This document shows positions 15,044-23,177 of a DNA stretch of 64,000 nucleotides, piece by piece. The stretch covers positions 1 to 64,000 of the forward strand of contig JAFKLS010000021.1 in NCBI GenBank assembly GCA_017304675.1, in the 5' to 3' direction. The notes under the pieces were generated by a model. That model ran no database searches, was not told the DNA's origin, and worked only from the letters and a program-made list of their open reading frames with translations. The DNA is from Sphingobacteriia bacterium. Lineage in GTDB: Bacteria; Bacteroidota; Bacteroidia; Chitinophagales; Chitinophagaceae. Numbering within the stretch: position 1 is the first letter of the stretch; each line of letters opens with the position of its first letter. The translations under genes and the position numbers were made by a program.

Positions 15044-16285
15044 TTATTGTATCATACAAGCCCCAACTGTAACAAAACTTGTTTCATCAATTAAAATGGC
15101 ACCGCCATTGGTTCTTAATGTTTCATACTTATCGAACGTTATTGGCGAAGCTGTTTTAATAGTAGCTTTTACCACATCGTTTAATAGCGCTTCTTCCGGG
15201 GAATACTTTTTTTCTAAAGTGTTTACATCAATAGCATATTCCATTTCTTTCACTATGCTCTTTACAACTTTACTATTTATCTGTAATAAATATTTATTCC
15301 CTTCCCTCAATGGCTTTTTATCCATCCAGTTCAGTAATACTTCAAATTCTTGTTCTACTTGCGGGAGATGATCTTTTAAAACAATCATGTCTCCTCTGCT
15401 GATATCAATATCATCCTCCAAATGCAATACAATACTTTGAGGGGCGAATGCCTCCTGTACTTCTTTGCCTCCCGATTCTATTGCTTTGATCTTACTTTCA
15501 AGCCCCAAAGGCAATATGATTACCTCATCTCCTTTTTTATAAATACCACTGCTAATTCTTCCTGCATAACCTCTGTAATCGTGTAATGCTTCTGTTTGCG
15601 GGCGAATAACATATTGCACAGAGAATCTTGCTTTTTCAAGATCAACATCATTTTGCACTTCAACTCTTTCTAAAATTTCCAGTAGGCTTTTCCCATCATA
15701 CCACGAAAAATTCCCGGAAACTTCTACCACATTCTCCCCTGTTAAAGCGCTTAACGGAATATATTGTACATCTTTAAGCCCTAACGATGTGGCTACTTTT
15801 GAATAATCAATTACAATATTGTTATACACATCCTGCGAGTAATTCACAAGATCCATTTTGTTAACAGCAACAATTACGTGCGGTATATTTAATAAAGAAG
15901 CAATGATGCTGTGTCGGCGGGTTTGTTCTACCACACCATTTCTTGCATCTATTAGTATAACGATGAGATCACTATTACTTGCCCCGGTAACCATGTTGCG
16001 TGTGTACTGTATATGGCCCGGTGCATCTGCTATGATAAATTTTCTTTGTGGTGTAGAGAAGTATTTATACGCCACATCAATGGTAATGCCCTGTTCCCGT
16101 TCAGCACGCAAACCATCCGTTAACAAAGCAAGATCTATTTCGCCTTCTTCTTTATTCTTACTTTGTTTTTCTATCGCTTCCAGTTGATCGATCATAATAC
16201 TTTTACTATCGTACAATAAACGACCAATTAAAGTGCTTTTACCATCATCAACGCTTCCTGCAGTTATAAATCTTAAAATATCCAT
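15044..16285 (-). CDS. cysN: Sulfate adenylyltransferase subunit 1 (GTPase)
   Basis: From ATG 16285 the product has 413 residues (MDILRFITAGSVDDGKSTLIGRLL). It is an EF-Tu-like GTPase with the P-loop GSVDDGKST, the G3 motif DAPGHIQYTRNM and the G4 motif NKMD, followed by beta-barrel domains 2 and 3. With CysD it forms ATP sulfurylase, which makes adenosine 5'-phosphosulfate (APS) from sulfate and ATP; GTP hydrolysis drives the reaction. There is no fused APS kinase domain (no CysC after the barrel), consistent with direct use of APS. A longer TTG-type start eight codons upstream adds residues atypical of the family. Confidence 0.95.
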   Translation of the reverse strand: MDILRFITAGSVDDGKSTLIGRLLYDSKSIMIDQLEAIEKQSKNKEEGEIDLALLTDGLRAEREQGITIDVAYKYFSTPQRKFIIADAPGHIQYTRNMVTGASNSDLIVILIDARNGVVEQTRRHSIIASLLNIPHVIVAVNKMDLVNYSQDVYNNIVIDYSKVATSLGLKDVQYIPLSALTGENVVEVSGNFSWYDGKSLLEILERVEVQNDVDLEKARFSVQYVIRPQTEALHDYRGYAGRISSGIYKKGDEVIILPLGLESKIKAIESGGKEVQEAFAPQSIVLHLEDDIDISRGDMIVLKDHLPQVEQEFEVLLNWMDKKPLREGNKYLLQINSKVVKSIVKEMEYAIDVNTLEKKYSPEEALLNDVVKATIKTASPITFDKYETLRTNGGAILIDETSFVTVGACMIQ

Positions 16286-16351
16286 AATACGTAAAAAGTT
16301 AAAAGTCAAAAACTAAAAGCGATTCAATACTTTTTAATTTGAAATTTTGGA

Positions 16352-17263
16352 TTAGAAGTATCCATTCTTTTTTCTGTCTTCCATTGCAGCTTCGCTTACC
16401 TTGTCGTCTATCCTTGTTTCGCCACGCTCACTGGTTTTTGTTGCAATAATTTCATTGATAATATCATCAATATTGCCTGCATTAGACTCTACGGCAGCAG
16501 TACAAGTCATATCACCAACTGTTCTATAACGCACTTTTTTTATGCTCACTTTATCATTCTCCTCCAATTGAATAAATTCACTTGTTGCCACTAATTGTCC
16601 TTGATACTCCAACACTTCCCTTTCATGCGAGAAATAAATAGAAGGCAGATCTATTTTTTCTCTTCGTATATAATTCCATATGTCTAATTCCGTCCAATTA
16701 CTAATGGGAAATACACGAACATTTTCACCTTTATGAATTTTACCGTTGTATATATTCCACAATTCGGGTCTTTGCAGTTTGGGATTCCATTGACCGAATT
16801 CATCTCTTACAGAAAAAATCCTTTCCTTAGCTCTTGCCTTTTCTTCATCACGCCTTGCTCCGCCAATACAGCAATCAAAACCAAATTCTTCAATTGTATC
16901 TAACAGCGTAAATGTTTGCAACGCATTTCTGCTGGCAAATTTTCCTTTGGGTTCTGTTAATCCTTTTGCTTTAATCGTATCTTCTACTTTTCTAACGATC
17001 AGTTTCTCTCCGATAAGATCAGCCAACCGGTCTCTAAAATCTAATGCCTCCTGAAAATTGTGGCCTGTATCTATATGCACTAACGGAAACGGAAATTTTC
17101 CCGGGCGAAAAGCTTTCAAGGCCAAATGCACCAGTGTTATAGAATCTTTACCGCCACTGAAAAGCAATGCCGGTTTTTCAAATTGTCCGGCCACTTCGCG
17201 GAAAATGTGAATAGATTCACTCTCTAACTGATCCAAATAATCTAACCTGTATTTACTGCTCAT
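16352..17263 (-). CDS. cysD: Sulfate adenylyltransferase subunit 2
   Basis: A 303-residue PAPS-reductase-like ATP pyrophosphatase. The PP-loop FSGGKDSITLVHLA lies at about residues 35-48. Also visible are the family blocks FPLVHIDTGHNFQEALDFRD, CCIGGARRDEEKARAKERIFSVRD, VFPISNWTELDIWNYI and the C-terminal ERGETRIDD. It catalyses adenylyl transfer from ATP to sulfate together with CysN. It sits between cysH (46 bases upstream) and cysN (66 bases downstream), one operon on spacing and strand. No operator-like site lies directly before it, so it should be expressed from the cysH promoter. Confidence 0.96.
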   Translation of the reverse strand: MSSKYRLDYLDQLESESIHIFREVAGQFEKPALLFSGGKDSITLVHLALKAFRPGKFPFPLVHIDTGHNFQEALDFRDRLADLIGEKLIVRKVEDTIKAKGLTEPKGKFASRNALQTFTLLDTIEEFGFDCCIGGARRDEEKARAKERIFSVRDEFGQWNPKLQRPELWNIYNGKIHKGENVRVFPISNWTELDIWNYIRREKIDLPSIYFSHEREVLEYQGQLVATSEFIQLEENDKVSIKKVRYRTVGDMTCTAAVESNAGNIDDIINEIIATKTSERGETRIDDKVSEAAMEDRKKNGYF

Positions 17264-17309
17264 AATTTTTTGTTTTTGCTAAAAAGCATTTTGCAATAAG
17301 CATTCTGCT

Positions 17310-18029
17310 CTAAGCTTGTTTCTCATGTAAGCCACATTCTTTTTTCCCTGCATCTTCCCACCACCATCGTCCGGCCCTGAAATCTTCTCCTTCTTTTATT
17401 GCTCTTGTGCAAGGTGCACAGCCAATACTTACAAAACCTTTATCGTGCAAAGGGTTATAAGGTATTTTATGTTGATGAACATACCGAATGGTTTGCTCTG
17501 TGCTCCAATTAAGCAATGGATTGTATTTAATAATGTGATTCACATTATCCCATTCAAATAGTTGCAAATCCTGCCTTGCATGAGAATGCTCAGCCCTGAG
17601 ACCTGTAATCCAAATCCTGTTTCCCTGCAAAGCCCTTTTTAAGGGTTCTACTTTTCGTATAAAACAACATTGCTTTCTATTCTCAACATTTTCATAAAAA
17701 CTGTTTGGCCCTTTTTGCCATACAAATTCTTCCAGGCTTTCTGCATCAGGATAATAGCCTTTAATGGATGTTTGATAAAACTCATTAGTTCTGCTCCAAA
17801 CAGAATATGTTTCTGCAAACAACCTGCCGGTATCTAAGGTAAATATACTAACCGGTAATTGGTGTGATAGGATTTCATGAGTGATTACCTGATCTTCATA
17901 ACTAAAACTTGTAGAAAAAACAACACTGCCGGGGTGACCCTGAATTAGAGACAATAAGGTTTCCCTAATTGTTAAGTTCTCTGTTGCTTTGATAAGTTGT
18001 TGTATTTGTTCTGCCTCGTTGTTTTCCAT
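17310..18029 (-). CDS. cysH: Adenylyl-sulfate (APS) reductase, 4Fe-4S type
   Basis: A 239-residue reductase producing sulfite and AMP. The PP-loop-like region VVFSTSFSYEDQVI (about 36-49) and DTGRLFAETY are typical. The catalytic cysteine is C232 in KKECGLHEKQ. The pairs C121-C122 and C204-C207 (GCAPC) are the CC...CxxC ligands of a 4Fe-4S cluster, which marks the APS-using class rather than the PAPS-using enterobacterial enzyme. This agrees with the absence of APS kinase in the window. It is first in the cysHDN-cobA row, and two operator-like sites lie ~90-130 bases upstream. Confidence 0.94.
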   Translation of the reverse strand: MENNEAEQIQQLIKATENLTIRETLLSLIQGHPGSVVFSTSFSYEDQVITHEILSHQLPVSIFTLDTGRLFAETYSVWSRTNEFYQTSIKGYYPDAESLEEFVWQKGPNSFYENVENRKQCCFIRKVEPLKRALQGNRIWITGLRAEHSHARQDLQLFEWDNVNHIIKYNPLLNWSTEQTIRYVHQHKIPYNPLHDKGFVSIGCAPCTRAIKEGEDFRAGRWWWEDAGKKECGLHEKQA

Positions 18030-18117
18030 AATAAAGTTTATAAATCTATAAAAAGCGGAGTTGTTTGTGCAACATTACATACAACATAACTTTATGGGAA
18101 AACGAATATTCATTTGT

Positions 18118-18132
18118 CTACTTAATTTATAG
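18118..18132. promoter_or_regulatory. Sulfur-regulon operator candidate, site 7
   Basis: CTAC-TTAATTT-ATAG. The similarity of the arms extends outwards (TTGTCTAC and ATAGGCAA, 6 of 8 paired). It lies 89 bases upstream of the cysH ATG. Confidence 0.65.
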
Positions 18133-18143
18133 GCAAATATAGT

Positions 18144-18158
18144 CTATAAATTGTATCG
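18144..18158. promoter_or_regulatory. Sulfur-regulon operator candidate, site 8 (degenerate)
   Basis: CTAT-AAATTGT-ATCG within GTCTAT...ATCGAC (5 of 6 arm positions paired), 26 bases from site 7. It departs from the consensus at one position. Confidence 0.45.
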
Positions 18159-18178
18159 ACAAATAAAATTTGAATAAA

Positions 18179-19429
18179 TTATTCAAACCTGTCAGGGTTA
18201 AAGGCTTTGATATCCATTGACATTTTTTGACTATCCAGAATTTCACTCACCAGTTTGCCGGTAGCTGCTCCAAGGCTTAACCCCAGCATAGAATGACCTG
18301 TAGCAAGGATAAGATTATCGTATTGCTTAACCTTACCAATATAAGGCAGTCCATCTGCACTGCAAGGCCTAAAACCATACCATATTTTATTGCTCAGGGG
18401 CTGGGGAATATTGAAGTCAGGATAAAAGCGTTTCACTGCATTTAACAGGCCGGTTACCCTGTTTATACGAGGCGGTGTTTTGGTAGCAGTAATTTCCATA
18501 GTGCCGCCAAAACGTGTTTTATTACCGTCCATCGGCGTTAAAGCTACTCTTCCTTCTACCAGAACAGCCGGATAATTTATCCTGTACCGTTCGTCTTCTA
18601 CCGTAACAGAATATCCCCTACCAGGCATTAAAGGGATCCTGAGATTTAATTTAGCGGCCAGTTCTCTGCTCCAAGAACCTGTTGCCATTATTACCGCTTC
18701 AGTATTGTAACTATTTAAAGTAGTATGGATTGTTGAAACAGCCCGGTTGCTTTTTTCAAATCCAACTACTTCTTCATTAATACAAAATTGTACCCCCGCA
18801 CTTTTGAGATAGGAGAGCATTTGTTGCATCAGCTTATTTGGATAGAGGTGCGCATCACATTTAAAATGAACAGCACCTAATGCATTGATGGTTGTTTGTG
18901 GCTCTAACGCCTGCAGTTCTTCTTTGTTCAGGAGAAGTGTATCCTTCAACCCCAATTGAATAGCTTTTTGCTGAACATGATGTGCATGGGCTGCACCTTG
19001 CTCTGTTTGAAAAATTTCCAACAAACCTTTTTGTTCATAAGCAAAGGAAAACTGCGGAAGTTTTGCCCATTCTTCATACAAGCTTTTACTAAGAATAGCT
19101 ATATCTCGCAAAGGGATAGCAGATTTTTCAACATGTGCTTGTGTGGCACTTTTCATAAACTTCAATCCCCAATCAATTAAACTTTTATCAACCCTTGGTT
19201 GAACATAAAATGGACTGGAAGAATTGAACATCCATTTTAATCCTTGCCAAACTATACCCGGAGTTGCCAACGGAACAAAGTGGCTTGGGCAAACATAGCC
19301 TGCATTACCATAAGAGCAGTTGTCGCTGATATCTGTTTTATCAATCACAGTTACTTCATGGCCATTCTGATGCAAATAATATGCACTGCTTAACCCAATA
19401 ATACCGCCTCCTATAACAACTACTTTCAT
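18179..19429 (-). CDS. FAD-dependent D-amino-acid dehydrogenase (DadA family), probable D-hydroxyproline dehydrogenase
   Basis: A 416-residue DAO-fold flavoprotein. The dinucleotide motif is VVVIGGGIIGLSSAYYLHQNGHEVTVID at residues 3-30, then YGNAGYVCPSHFVPLATPG, and the C-terminal FAD loop YGFRPCSADGLPYIG and ATGHSMLGLSLGAATG. DadA enzymes oxidise D-amino acids and pass electrons to the respiratory chain. Genes for hydroxyproline epimerase, a DHDPS-family lyase and a semialdehyde dehydrogenase lie on the same strand upstream, so the likely substrate is cis-4-hydroxy-D-proline, yielding pyrroline-4-hydroxy-2-carboxylate. The substrate is inferred from context. The PqqB-like gene ends 13 bases upstream, suggesting co-transcription. 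Confidence 0.88.
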   Translation of the reverse strand: MKVVVIGGGIIGLSSAYYLHQNGHEVTVIDKTDISDNCSYGNAGYVCPSHFVPLATPGIVWQGLKWMFNSSSPFYVQPRVDKSLIDWGLKFMKSATQAHVEKSAIPLRDIAILSKSLYEEWAKLPQFSFAYEQKGLLEIFQTEQGAAHAHHVQQKAIQLGLKDTLLLNKEELQALEPQTTINALGAVHFKCDAHLYPNKLMQQMLSYLKSAGVQFCINEEVVGFEKSNRAVSTIHTTLNSYNTEAVIMATGSWSRELAAKLNLRIPLMPGRGYSVTVEDERYRINYPAVLVEGRVALTPMDGNKTRFGGTMEITATKTPPRINRVTGLLNAVKRFYPDFNIPQPLSNKIWYGFRPCSADGLPYIGKVKQYDNLILATGHSMLGLSLGAATGKLVSEILDSQKMSMDIKAFNPDRFE

Positions 19430-19442
19430 TATTCAAATAATT

Positions 19443-20393
19443 TTATAATGCTATTTTCATTTTTTCTTCGGCTACATTAAAACCCAATTGCTTTACACGG
19501 TCTTTCTCAGGCGACTTGTTTTTTAGCAAAGGATTAGTATGATTAAAATGAGTAAAATAGATTTTCGATTTTTCTGCCGCCGACAGTCCCGAAAACTTTC
19601 GGATGCTTTCTTCTACAAAAGGATGTGGTACTTCATTCATATTCCTTCCGGGCAATTCTCCGTTTTGATAAAATGTTCCATCAATAAAAGCAAAGTCAAC
19701 TTTTTCAATTTCATCAACAATATTTTTATTCCATTTTTCCCATTTATCAATATCGGGAATGAATAATACTTTTTTCTTTTTACTTTGAACAATGTACCCC
19801 ACTGTTTCAGAATATTCGTCTCTGTGCGGAACCAGCAAAGGCTTTACTGAAAAATTTTTATTGATGGCAACCATGCTGTCATTTACAAGCGGGTGTATTT
19901 CTATATTTTTCAGATGCACCAACTGATTCCAGGGCCCATTTGTTTCTAAAAAATTTTTCATTCTTGGCATTGCATAAACAGGAACAGATTTTGTATTCAT
20001 TGCTTCCCTACCCAAATACATCAGCCCCGTATAATGACCCATATGAGCATGTGTTAGAAAAATACCTGTTGGCGAATATTGGTTTTTATTTTGTAAAGAT
20101 GATTGAAGCATTTGCAGTTGCTCGGTAATATTAGGTGTTGCATCAAACAACCAATATTCATTTGTTTCGTTATCCACCAGCGCCAAACAGGAAACATATT
20201 TTTTTGTTTCCTTACCACTCCAATAATCTGCACAACATTGTTTGGTGCAACCAATCTGAGGATAGCCTGCATCTTGTGCAATACCGAGCACTTCTATAAA
20301 TTGTTGAGCCGTTGATGGATTATTTTCTTTTTTATTGAAAGAAAATATCAAAAAAGAAAGTGTAACTAAAAATATTCCGATAAAAATTTTCAT
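19443..20393 (-). CDS. PqqB-like metallo-beta-lactamase-fold hydrolase, membrane-anchored or exported
   Basis: From ATG 20393 the product has 316 residues (the frame opens two codons earlier at TTG). An N-terminal hydrophobic segment (about 3-18, FIGIFLVTLSFLIFSF) suggests export or anchoring; there is no lipobox. The MBL motif is THAHMGHYTG, in which the usual Asp of HxHxDH is replaced by Gly, as in PqqB. Other fold residues are HRDEYSETVGY, FIPDIDKW and FTHFNHTNP. The early QDAGYPQIGCTKQCC segment is shared with PqqB-like proteins and has four nearby cysteines. No PQQ pathway gene is present, so the true reaction is unknown. It lies in the hydroxyproline cluster just before the dehydrogenase. 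Confidence 0.82.
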   Translation of the reverse strand: MKIFIGIFLVTLSFLIFSFNKKENNPSTAQQFIEVLGIAQDAGYPQIGCTKQCCADYWSGKETKKYVSCLALVDNETNEYWLFDATPNITEQLQMLQSSLQNKNQYSPTGIFLTHAHMGHYTGLMYLGREAMNTKSVPVYAMPRMKNFLETNGPWNQLVHLKNIEIHPLVNDSMVAINKNFSVKPLLVPHRDEYSETVGYIVQSKKKKVLFIPDIDKWEKWNKNIVDEIEKVDFAFIDGTFYQNGELPGRNMNEVPHPFVEESIRKFSGLSAAEKSKIYFTHFNHTNPLLKNKSPEKDRVKQLGFNVAEEKMKIAL

Positions 20394-20415
20394 ACTCAAT
20401 CATCATGTAAAACGG

Positions 20416-20751
20416 CTAATAAATTTCAAATACACCAAAATCACTTTCCATACAAAATACTTCTATTGACTGCAAATGCTTAATCAGGATCTCTTCAAGG
20501 AAGCTATTTCTTTGATTACCTGTTTTCATTAAAACAATTTTTGGAGGAAATCCTTTGCTATTAGACAAATCAACAAAGTCCTCATCATTTGTAACAATGA
20601 CAAAATTATTATTCAGGCAAAAGTTCCAGATATCAATATCTTTTGCAGGTGAAGCTAATTCACAATTATCTACATGCAAACAATCTTCTAAGAGAGGTTT
20701 CAACTTATGAACAAGTCGCCATGAAATATTTGCATCTAAAAGAAGTTTCAT
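20416..20751 (-). CDS. DUF5615 PIN-like protein, probable toxin of a two-gene module
   Basis: A 111-residue PIN-like protein of the DUF5615 type. The start MKLLLDANISWRLV carries the first acidic residue (D7), IDIWNFCLNNNFVIVTNDEDFVDL (about 59-82) the following acidic set, and GFPPKIVLMKTGN is typical. The family is linked to putative RNase toxins. Its ATG abuts the stop of the DUF433 gene with no gap, so translation is coupled. The pair is inserted between the hydroxyproline epimerase and PqqB-like genes and has no evident link to catabolism. Confidence 0.85.
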   Translation of the reverse strand: MKLLLDANISWRLVHKLKPLLEDCLHVDNCELASPAKDIDIWNFCLNNNFVIVTNDEDFVDLSNSKGFPPKIVLMKTGNQRNSFLEEILIKHLQSIEVFCMESDFGVFEIY

Positions 20752-20979
20752 TTAAGCAGCCACCATTTTAATCATAGCTTCCCTGTTTGCAGCAAAAGTC
20801 AATGCAGCTTGAATATGTTCAATTGTAAGAGAAGGATAATTATCAAGAATTTCTTCATTACTCATGCCTGATGCCAACCATTGCAAAATATCAGCTATAG
20901 CAATTCTAGTTCCTTTTATACAAGGTTTACCAAAACGAATTTCTGGATTAATTGAAATATAGCTTGCCAATGTATTCAT
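20752..20979 (-). CDS. DUF433 protein, probable antitoxin
   Basis: A 75-residue DUF433 protein: YISINPEIRFGKPCIKGTRIAIADILQWLASGMSNEEILDNYPSLT is the complete small helix-turn-helix-like domain. DUF433 proteins precede DUF5615 proteins in many genomes and are thought to be their antitoxins. An inverted repeat AGTAA-N9-TTACT at 21003-21021, 24 bases upstream of the start, could be an autoregulatory operator (weak). Confidence 0.87.
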   Translation of the reverse strand: MNTLASYISINPEIRFGKPCIKGTRIAIADILQWLASGMSNEEILDNYPSLTIEHIQAALTFAANREAMIKMVAA

Positions 20980-21019
20980 ACAAAGAATTTGTATAAAGTT
21001 AAAGTAATTATTTTAGTTA

Positions 21020-22033
21020 CTAAATCACCTGAAATCCGTAAGCATACGGATCATCGTTTTTATCAATAGAAATAATATTGTGGCCATACACTTTTGCCCA
21101 ACCTTCTATGCTTGGTCTGATAGCAGGTTTTTCATCAATCATCAACTCTTCTTCAATTCTTCCTGTAAATGTAGAACCGATGATACTTTCATGAACAAAC
21201 AGATCACCTTTGTTTAATTTTCCTTTTGCATACCATTGTGCCATACGTGCTGAAGTGCCCGTGCCACAGGGGCTGCGATCAATCGCTTTATCTCCGTAAA
21301 ACACTGCATTGCGTGCAGTAGAGTTTTCATTCAGCACCGCTCCTGTCCACAGCACATGCGTGCAAGTATGAATGGTTGGATTCTCCGGATGAATGAATTC
21401 ATATTTTTCATTGATGTTTTTTCTCAGTGCTCTTGCCCACGCAATTAACTTGTCTGCGCTATAATGTTCAAGTCCTTTGAAATTTTTCTGAACATCAACA
21501 ATTGCATAAAAATTTCCACCATAAGCCACATCAAACACCAATTCACCCAATTCCGGACAATCGGCAGTTAATTCTGTTGAATGCAAAAAAGATGGGACAT
21601 TGGTAAGGGTTACAGATTTTACTTTATTTCCTTCCTCTTCATATTTTATATTGATCAAACCTGCAGGCGCTTCCATTTTTACAACACCTTTTGTTTTTGG
21701 CTTGATCAAACCTTCTTCAATTGCAATCGTAATGGTTCCGATTGTGCCATGACCACACATAGGCAAGCAACCGCTTGTTTCAATAAACAAAACAGCAACA
21801 TCGTTTTCAACATTATGTGGCGGATATAAAATACTTCCGCTCATCATATCATGTCCACGCGGTTCAAACATCAAACCTTTTCTTATCCAATCGTATTCTT
21901 TTAAAAAATGCTGACGTTTTTCACTCATATCATTTCCATACAATACAGGGCCACCCTGTTTTACAAGCCTTACAGGGTTACCGCAGGTATGTGCATCTAT
22001 ACAATGAAAAATATGTTTTGAATGTTCATTCAT
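21020..22033 (-). CDS. 4-hydroxyproline 2-epimerase (proline racemase family)
   Basis: A 337-residue member of the proline racemase family. Both catalytic cysteines are present: C93 in PMCGHGTIG and C256 in DRSPCGTGTSAR (numbered from ATG 22033). Two Cys indicate an epimerase or racemase and exclude the Ser- or Thr-containing dehydratase relatives. It converts trans-4-hydroxy-L-proline to cis-4-hydroxy-D-proline, the first step of the pathway whose other three enzymes are encoded nearby. An ATG three codons upstream (22042) would overlap the preceding stop by 8 bases. The shorter start matches the usual N-terminus (HCIDAHTCGNPVRLV). Confidence 0.93.
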   Translation of the reverse strand: MNEHSKHIFHCIDAHTCGNPVRLVKQGGPVLYGNDMSEKRQHFLKEYDWIRKGLMFEPRGHDMMSGSILYPPHNVENDVAVLFIETSGCLPMCGHGTIGTITIAIEEGLIKPKTKGVVKMEAPAGLINIKYEEEGNKVKSVTLTNVPSFLHSTELTADCPELGELVFDVAYGGNFYAIVDVQKNFKGLEHYSADKLIAWARALRKNINEKYEFIHPENPTIHTCTHVLWTGAVLNENSTARNAVFYGDKAIDRSPCGTGTSARMAQWYAKGKLNKGDLFVHESIIGSTFTGRIEEELMIDEKPAIRPSIEGWAKVYGHNIISIDKNDDPYAYGFQVI

Positions 22034-22034
22034 G

Positions 22035-23153
22035 CTAATCATTTTTTACAGTAACACCTACCATACTGTCGGCTGTTCCATAATATAAAAACCATTTGGC
22101 TTTGAAGAAAACCAATCCTTCTATAAAAGTGGTGCCTGCTTTGTATTGACCTTTTATTTCATGAGGCAAATCGGGTTTCATAAAATAATAATCACAACGA
22201 TCTATTAATGCGGAAGGATCATTCACATCAAACAAAGCTTGTCCGGCACAATAAGTTGCTTTAGGCAATGATGGATCAGCATCATCACTCTCGGCATTCT
22301 TTCCATTATACATCAATACAATCCCTTTGTTTGTAATAATTGCCGGCGGGCCTGGTTCTACTACCTGGCTATCGAATTTATTTTTTCTTGATTGAAGAAC
22401 CGGCAGCAACTCTTTTTTATGATCTACTACCGGTGTCCAGTTAATTAAGTCGGTTGATGTGGCCAGATACACCGGGCCTTCTCCCCAATACATCCAATAT
22501 TTTCCGTTGATCTTTGCTGCCGTAATTTTTCCGTTTTTAAATTGTGTTACAACGGAACCGGATTTACTCCATGTGTTTAAAAATTTTCCATCATATGCTT
22601 TTAAAAATGCAGGGCCTTGTTTTTGCCAATGCACTAAATCTTTCGAAGTAGCAACACTTAGCCTTGCAAGATCTCTGTTCCAACTGGTGTATAATAAAAT
22701 ATAATCTCCATTTTCTGTTTCCACAATTCTCGGATCTTCACAACCGCCGGGAAAATCGTATTGCATAAATTCGCTGCTATCAGGATATAAGACAGGTACT
22801 GGATATTTCTTAAAATGAATACCATCTTCACTTTCAGCCAAACCAATTCTGGAAGTTCGCATACCGATTCCTACACCCGGAACATCTTCAGCCCTGAATA
22901 AGATATACACTTTATCGTTTCTAACAATTGCTGCAGGATTAAATACGTCAGCTTTTTGCCACTGTATCTGTTGCCGTTGTACAGGGCAAAAAAAAGTGAA
23001 GGATGAATCTGCCTGCATTATCGGGTTTTCTACCGGTTTTGTAAAACCGAGCAACTGCCAGTTGCTCTCTTTTTGTTGTGCAAAAAGTTTAACATTGAAG
23101 CACAAGATCAATAGAAACCACTTAGTAACCTGATGTAAGGAAGTTCTGTACAT
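22035..23153 (-). CDS. Exported GH130-like glycosidase/phosphorylase-family protein
   Basis: A 372-residue protein with a signal peptide (residues 1-25, WFLLILCFNVKLFAQQ) followed by a five-bladed beta-propeller. Family blocks are FNPAAIVRNDKVYILFRAED (about 71-90), SEDGIHFKKYPVPVLYPD, FPGGCEDPRIVETENGDYILLYTSWN (about 133-158) and WMYWGEGPVYLATSTDLINW. These fit GH130 or the related GH43-like glycosidase group, acting on mannosides or similar glycans. Export to the periplasm would suit hydrolysis rather than phosphorolysis. It is translationally close to the epimerase gene but has no obvious role in hydroxyproline use. The substrate is unknown. Confidence 0.8.
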   Translation of the reverse strand: MYRTSLHQVTKWFLLILCFNVKLFAQQKESNWQLLGFTKPVENPIMQADSSFTFFCPVQRQQIQWQKADVFNPAAIVRNDKVYILFRAEDVPGVGIGMRTSRIGLAESEDGIHFKKYPVPVLYPDSSEFMQYDFPGGCEDPRIVETENGDYILLYTSWNRDLARLSVATSKDLVHWQKQGPAFLKAYDGKFLNTWSKSGSVVTQFKNGKITAAKINGKYWMYWGEGPVYLATSTDLINWTPVVDHKKELLPVLQSRKNKFDSQVVEPGPPAIITNKGIVLMYNGKNAESDDADPSLPKATYCAGQALFDVNDPSALIDRCDYYFMKPDLPHEIKGQYKAGTTFIEGLVFFKAKWFLYYGTADSMVGVTVKND

Positions 23154-23177
23154 TTGAGATAACGAATTGCTATTGAT

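Noticed and set aside
14862..15371. A 169-codon plus-strand frame across cobA and cysN
   Set aside because: It is antisense to two well-identified genes and spans their intergenic operator.
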